A stretch of 34,423 bases of DNA, from the NCBI RefSeq assembly GCF_000379845.1, contig NZ_KB903786.1, positions 1 to 34,423 on the forward strand. Direction: 5' to 3'. The position numbers and the translations under genes are program-made. Numbering within the stretch: the stretch's first letter is position 1; each line of letters begins with the position of its first letter. The notes under the pieces are model-generated. The model was not told the DNA's origin and searched no databases. It worked only from the letters and a program-made list of their open reading frames with translations. Source of the DNA: Moraxella boevrei DSM 14165. Its GTDB lineage: Bacteria; Pseudomonadota; Gammaproteobacteria; Pseudomonadales; Moraxellaceae. Below, in pieces: positions 33,483 to 34,423 of this stretch.

Positions 33483-34423
33483 ATGAGTCCAATGATGATG
33501 GGCATTATCGCTGTAATCATTCTGGTAATCGTCGCAGGTGTATTTTTCTTTTTGAAAAACCGTAATGGTTCTACCGATTCAGCACAGCCACAGGCGTTAA
33601 ACAACCGTCCAAAAACGTTGGCAGAGCAACAACTTGAGCTAGAACAACAACGCCTAAATCCACAGCCAACCCCTGCCCCTGTTTCTACGGCAGATGATGA
33701 TTTGTTAAAAGCACAAAATTTTATTAACCAACAAGATTTTAGCAGTGCTGGCAAAGTATTAAAACAGTCTATCAAAAATAACCCCACGCGTAGTGACGTT
33801 TATTTTATGCTGTTAAATACCTTTGCACTGTCAAAAGATTATGAAAGTTTTAACAAATTTTACCCAACGGTTGTCGGTTTAAACAACCCACTCACCACAT
33901 CACAAGCCCAAAATTTAAAACGCTTGGTAGATGAAGAGTTAGCATTTAGCCAAGGCGTCAGCCAACCTGCCCCAAGCGTTACCCCTGTCGTCAGTACACC
34001 TGCTCCTGCGGTTACCGAAACCGAAGATTTGGCATTTGACATGGGCTTTGATGAACCAACGCCTGTCAGCACACCCAAACCTGTTGCGTCTGCTCCTGCT
34101 GAAGATGTCAGCATGGATTTTGACTTTGACCTAGACAGCAACATAAACAGCACCCCTGCGACATCAACCCTTACTCCTGCAACAAAAGCTGAGCCTGTGC
34201 TTGAAGATGTGAGCATGGATTTTGATTTTGACCTAGACAGCAACATAAACAGCACTCCTACAACATCGACCGCTGCCCCCGTGGTTGATGAGCCTGTTGC
34301 AAGCGTTGAAGAAGAGGCGTTAGCGGAGTTTGACTTTGATTTACCAAGCGAAAAAGTCGAACCACCGGTTGCTCCTACACCTGTGATTGAAGAAGAGGCT
34401 TTAGCAGAATTTGACTTTGATTT
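33483..34423 (+). CDS. FimV C-terminal half: membrane-anchored acidic repeat protein (runs off the window)
   Basis: An open frame of 313 complete codons is cut by the window end. The ATG at 33483 has GAGGAG 6 bases upstream. A single helix (about residues 7-24) is followed by KNRN, so the positive-inside rule puts the rest in the cytoplasm. Residues about 72-135 form a TPR-like helical pair (LLKAQNFINQQDFSSAGKVL). From about 180 on, it is acidic and repeated: FDMGFDEP, two copies of DVSMDFDFDLDSNINS 34 residues apart and two of EEEALAEFDFD 27 residues apart. The frame equals that of the preceding gene, from which it is separated by stops at 33423 and 33456. It is read as the cytoplasmic half of FimV, for which TPR plus acidic motifs are typical. 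Confidence 0.8.
   Translation, partial: MSPMMMGIIAVIILVIVAGVFFFLKNRNGSTDSAQPQALNNRPKTLAEQQLELEQQRLNPQPTPAPVSTADDDLLKAQNFINQQDFSSAGKVLKQSIKNNPTRSDVYFMLLNTFALSKDYESFNKFYPTVVGLNNPLTTSQAQNLKRLVDEELAFSQGVSQPAPSVTPVVSTPAPAVTETEDLAFDMGFDEPTPVSTPKPVASAPAEDVSMDFDFDLDSNINSTPATSTLTPATKAEPVLEDVSMDFDFDLDSNINSTPTTSTAAPVVDEPVASVEEEALAEFDFDLPSEKVEPPVAPTPVIEEEALAEFDFD
34101..34423 (+). repeat. In-frame tandem repeats coding for acidic FDFD motifs
   Basis: A unit beginning GAAGATGT(C/G)AGCATGGA starts at 34101 and 34203, a period of 102 bases or 34 codons. A second unit beginning GAAGAAGAGGC starts at 34308 and 34389, a period of 81 bases or 27 codons. All periods are multiples of three, so copy-number change would keep the frame. 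The array continues past the window end. Confidence 0.8.

Noticed and set aside
33860-34255. Minus-strand repeated open frame near the window end
   Set aside because: It is the mirror of the acidic tandem repeats of the second fimV gene; the plus strand has the better start and a sensible protein.
1-34423. CRISPR arrays, tRNA or rRNA genes, insertion sequences and phage genes
   Set aside because: None found on either strand: no regularly spaced repeats, no transposase or integrase motifs, no cloverleaf candidates.

Overview
The window is AT-rich chromosomal DNA from a gammaproteobacterium. Lumazine synthase next to nusB, holC directly behind pepA, a gammaproteobacterial-type asd, lptFG and a FimV-type LysM protein all point to that class. 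Gene content and composition best fit the Moraxellaceae (a Moraxella relative). This is inference from recognised families, not from a database search. No rRNA, tRNA, CRISPR array, insertion sequence or phage gene was seen. Most genes look like ordinary chromosomal genes with intact reading frames and good ribosome binding sites.

Layout. 1-2720: the 5' end of tuf (minus), two neighbouring DUF2382 genes (one with a PRC barrel) and a tiny WG-repeat protein. 2743-7224 (minus): an alpha/beta hydrolase, the serine/threonine symporter sstT, and pepA-holC. 7453-11981 (plus): phosphate transporter pitA, the LPS export permeases lptF-lptG, and msrA. 12027-17123 (minus): a yqiJ-like OB-fold membrane protein, a yqiK-like flotillin, an ATP-grasp enzyme and an unusual TerD-like/trypsin-like fusion protein. 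17124-17627: a non-coding gap with an orphan terminator and a decayed REP-like palindrome. 17628-25546 (minus): a Fur-type iron locus with fhuC-fhuD-fhuB, a TonB-dependent siderophore receptor and a PvdE/SyrD-type cyclic-peptide ABC exporter, but no siderophore synthase. 25638-28081 (minus): nnrS and ribH-nusB. 28375-31781: an EamA permease, a membrane-anchored endonuclease/exonuclease/phosphatase protein, and asd. 32007-end (plus): fimV, apparently split into two genes.

How the genes work together. The iron locus reads as one uptake route: outer-membrane receptor, periplasmic lipoprotein, fused double permease and ATPase. Two Fur-box-like operators sit on its two promoters, and the exporter hangs at the 3' end. 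The 12-17 kb block combines a flotillin scaffold with an ATP-grasp/TerD pair, and in this family that pairing suggests an envelope or stress-response module. The fimV region appears to have divided the classical FimV protein at its transmembrane boundary, into a secreted LysM half and a membrane-anchored acidic cytoplasmic half.

The most unusual items are the TerD-like/protease fusion with its ATP-grasp and flotillin neighbours, and the split fimV. All statements come from reading the sequence by eye. Family assignments rest on motifs, lengths and neighbourhood.
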